The translations under genes were made by a program, and so were the position numbers. 64,000 nucleotides of DNA from Bombus terrestris (taxonomy: Eukaryota > Arthropoda > Insecta > Hymenoptera > Apidae), in assembly GCF_910591885.1 (NCBI RefSeq), contig NC_063283.1, positions 6,433,001-6,497,000 of the forward strand. Direction: 5' to 3'. How positions within the stretch are numbered: position 1 is the stretch's first letter; each line of letters starts with the position of its first letter. This document shows positions 61,396 to 64,000 of the stretch, piece by piece. The notes under the pieces are model-generated. The model was not told the DNA's origin, did no database searches, and saw only the letters and a program-made list of their open reading frames with translations.

Positions 61396-61475
61396 TAATC
61401 CCTTGCCAGTGCAATACGTTTGTGCCAGTGTTTCTGCCAATTCTAATGAAACGCCTGTGCCAATTCTCCATGAAG
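61396..61475 (+). repeat. Third copy of the dispersed repeat seen at 0.95-1.4 kb
   Basis: TACGTTTGTGCCAGTGTTTC, then AATTCTAATGAAACGCCTGTG, matches the minus strand of 965-1035 (TACGTGTTTGCATCTGTTTC, AATTTCAATGAATTACCGGTG). Translations match too: QYVCASVSANSNETPVPI against FYVFASVSINFNELPVP. The conservation at protein level hints that the repeat once coded for something, but no intact frame exists. Confidence 0.5.
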
Positions 61476-62172
61476 CACATTTTATAGTCGACTTGAGCTA
61501 TGGCCTTGAGAATATACGCCTAACGTATTGTCTTCTATCGCATTTATCGACTCAGAACGGTGTCCACGAAGCGGTAGCTTTAGCCGAGAAAATAAGACAA
61601 ATTCACACGGAGTCATATCGGTTGAATTGAATTGAGTCGTATTGGTTGAATTTTTAACGAAAAAGTTACGAACAAGAAGAGATGCGCGAGTATTACACGG
61701 TGCAAGATTCATGAATTTTCTCGCAACCATTCGAACCGGATTCTTACGGACTGCTTCGCGCAAATTACGCGTGACACTCGAATAATGTTCTTCTTGACAG
61801 TTTGATGAGTTGCAAACGAAATTTCGTTCCGAAGACAAAATTTGATGCAGATTCTTCGCTCGCAAAATTTGGCACGTTACAAATCGCCGAAAGCGCCTCT
61901 TTTCGATAGCAAGGCAACAGTCTGTTCGTAAATAAACAGCGGCAACGACGTGAAATTTTCCATAAATGTGAGTAAGAGCGCTGGCAACATAACAAGAAAA
62001 TAATGAAAAACCTCTGGAGATTGATAAAACTGGCTATTGGAATGAGACAGTCCCGATACTTTTCAATCACAGTGTATCGTAGTTCATAAAAGTTGTGTTA
62101 GAATGTTAGAAGAACGTGAATAACCAATCGATAAAATGGAAAAGTTTCTAGTTCGACGGAAGCCTATAGTCG
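61476..62172. other. No recognisable gene
   Basis: Frames of 101-127 codons on the minus strand (61482-62070) show no recognisable domain. Mixed-composition sequence. Confidence 0.35.
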
Positions 62173-62572
62173 AAGACTGTTCGTAGAAAACGCTGTAAGT
62201 GCCAAAATTGAAAAAATTTCTATTTTTTATTGGGTAACCTTCCACATGCCAATGAGAATACCATAGTATAAAATTTCAATGCAATTTTTCTTCCCAAATA
62301 GTTACTAAGATTATGCCACAACATCGCCTTTAGAGAAAAAAAATTACCAATAAAAATTACCTAATTGTTCCTTTGACTCTTGTCTACGCCATCGATCTAC
62401 ACGAATGGAAGATCGAGTTTTCTTTGCGCGTAAGGGACGGCACATACAGGATTTTCTACGGATAGGCTTTCCTTTTTTCATGAATTTGAACTGCATTAAT
62501 GCATGAGTTTTCTTTCCCTCCTGAGAAACTTGTTCCTTGGCACTTACAGCAGTTTTCTACAACCACTCTTCC
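62173..62572 (-). repeat. Inverted-repeat element about 400 bp, ends shared with 10.8 kb
   Basis: Left arm 62173-62205 (AAGACTGTTCGTAGAAAACG, then CTGTAAGTGCCAA) is the inverse of right arm 62537-62572 (TTGGCACTTACAGCAGTTTT, then CTACAACCACTCTTCC). The right arm type recurs at 10818-10852. On the minus strand a frame of about 50 codons inside it (MQFKFMKKGKPIRRKSCMCR, then PLRAKKTRSS) is basic with a CxC pair. I cannot assign it to a family. Possibly a non-autonomous DNA transposon. Confidence 0.5.
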
Positions 62573-63392
62573 ATTTACATATTTGCAATTTTACGAAGTT
62601 TCAAATTCGATGTAACTTGAAGCACCATTTGCACATTTCCATTTTACTTACATGTACAACATGTCCGGCAGATTTCTCTATAAATTTCGCTACTCTCTGT
62701 CCTGGCTGAAAATAATATCGTAGAATAGTATCGCGTGAAAACGCACGAGCGTAAAGTACGCAACGCATAGAACCATGAAAAAAAGGAGTAAGGATATTAT
62801 GGGATCGATAGAAGATTACGTGGTCTTTGGTTACGGTAGGTCGCTTGGTCTATAATTACACGGTGCGAAAACAATCCGTAGTTCATGATGCATGCGTGTT
62901 CCACGGATCGACGAGGTAATTAGGCCCGTGGCCAACCGGCACTTCTCTCGAGCTGTGCGCCGTTCGCGAACAATACGCCCATTCGGCTCGCCTTGAGAAT
63001 TATGTAAAATTAGCGGACAGACACGGTACCCCGACTTGTCGATTAAACCGGCTCCTTTATCGGTGATCGATCGCGCATCTCTCTTTCTTTTTACGGATAC
63101 TCGATGCGGTCATTCGACGCCATCAGCCGATCGATCCATCCAGACCTATTTTGGTACAATGGAACGGCTTGGTTAACTGGACATCAATTAGCCGGTCTCG
63201 CGATTATACGGGTATTGGCTGGCTGATTGCACGGATGTATAGTTGATAGTCACCCCGAAGACGTTTCAGAACTGCGAAGAGCTATTCTGTTGACATCGAC
63301 AGATAGATTAATATCGCGCGAGGTAAACGCTTGAGTTGGAGGTGGTTGAGATGGTCGTGAGATCGTGGCGTTGTTTAAAGTTGACATTTATA
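62573..63392. promoter_or_regulatory. Candidate conserved CpG/ATTA islet (62.84-63.25 kb)
   Basis: 62840-63250 is rich in CGATCGATC, GGCCAACCGGC and CGACGAGGTAATTAGG words with no frame. The texture matches the other putative regulatory islets of this window. The flanks are plain. Inference only. Confidence 0.25.
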
Positions 63393-64000
63393 CAAGGTGA
63401 ATCATTTAACTCTGTCATCTAAATTTAACAGTGAACTATTCGTCGTGTGAAGGAAGAAAATGTTTGGAACGAAAGTCGTTTCATGTGAGCCTGACCATGC
63501 AACGTAATAATTAGTTTTGCGATACTTTGCTTTTTTTGTCGACGTATACAGCTGACCTTGAGCTTTTGCATTAGAACACGTAATATTTGACGTTGCGACT
63601 CGAAATAGTACCGGATACCGAGTAAATGATTGGTAAGACGCATGGGGCCAGAAACTGATTTATTACCCAGATATTATCTGGTCGATTTTTAACTTGAGTA
63701 ATGTTCAAAATTATGTCCACCACATTCAGCGCAAATATGTAGTCGATAAACGAGTGAACGTGACACACGTCGAGAAGTGTTTCCTGAGTTATAGGATTAC
63801 GCGCTTTGATGGTACGTGTGTCGTGGATCCTTCGTGTCTTCGTGAGATAGCTCGCGATAAACTTCAGCTTTTAGACGACCCCATAGAAAGTAATCAAGTG
63901 GCGTCAAGCGTAGAGACCGAGCCGCTCGTGGAATTTGTTCTGCGTAAACTAGAAAGAGGTATTTTGTTGATATCGAGAGCGAGATTAACACTGCATGGGA
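63393..64000 (-). pseudogene. Mariner-like transposase 3' part, running off the window end
   Basis: TA followed by CAAGGTGAATCATTTAACTC at 63393 looks like a transposon terminus. On the minus strand coming from the window edge the frame reads ARSLRLTPLDYFLWGRLKAE, then VYRE (about 63930-63850). Further on, in another frame, TQETLLDVCHVHSFIDYI (about 63795-63735) is followed by the end of the protein. The LTPLDYFLWG signature identifies an IS630/Tc1/mariner transposase, but the expected SPD triplet is SLR, so a likely catalytic Asp is lost. Several frame changes are needed. The 5' part lies beyond 64000, so its completeness cannot be judged. Confidence 0.75.

Overview
The window reads as non-coding nuclear DNA from an insect, most likely an aculeate hymenopteran (bee or ant). 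The reasons are: an AT-rich background with frequent CpG and TCG/CGA words, GA and TC microsatellites, degraded Tc1/mariner-type and piggyBac-type DNA transposons, and no bacterial gene organisation. The species call is inference from texture, not from an identified gene. No complete protein-coding gene, tRNA or rRNA could be supported. Almost all open frames are short, unrelated to recognisable families, and have mirror frames on the other strand.

Layout. 0-10 kb: a near-perfect 235 bp tandem duplication (1764-2240), a 1.5 kb satellite of about 140 bp units with a two-monomer higher-order pattern (5816-7335), and a foldback hairpin of about 650 bp (8458-9115). 10-19 kb: degenerate minisatellites (13.9-14.3, 15.3-15.8, 17.4-18.0 kb), a pyrimidine tract, and a CpG-rich promoter-like segment (18.0-18.57 kb). 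18.8-19.4 kb: an internally deleted mariner-like element with both ends and a dead transposase. 22.1 kb: a short segment with strong coding texture behind a good splice acceptor, the only stretch that looks exon-like. 25.5-25.9 kb: a deleted piggyBac-type fossil. 27.0-27.55 kb: a 77 bp-period array. 31-47 kb: mostly unremarkable AT-rich DNA with a few GC-rich islets; 40.2-40.7 kb looks like a CpG promoter/5' UTR with several microsatellites. 48.6-48.96 kb: another transposase C-terminus. 55.97-64 kb: a cluster of transposon debris. It holds a palindromic MITE (55969-56336), a 191 bp mariner-derived MITE (59529-59719), a mariner-like element whose transposase is split by a 451 bp MITE (59990-60440), an inverted-repeat element (62.2-62.6 kb), and the 3' part of a further transposase running off the window end.

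Interpretation. The most economical reading is a gene desert or a very long intron. The GC-richer islets rich in TAATTA and CG words could be conserved regulatory DNA, but that needs alignment to related species. The structured content comes from two processes: repeated local tandem duplication (periods near 33, 77, 134, 140/145, 155, 177, 235, 290 and 345 bp) and nested insertion of cut-and-paste DNA transposons. No new defence system, gene cluster or RNA gene could be demonstrated. The best leads are the nested/deleted transposon family, the higher-order satellite, the long hairpin and the orphan exon-like segment.
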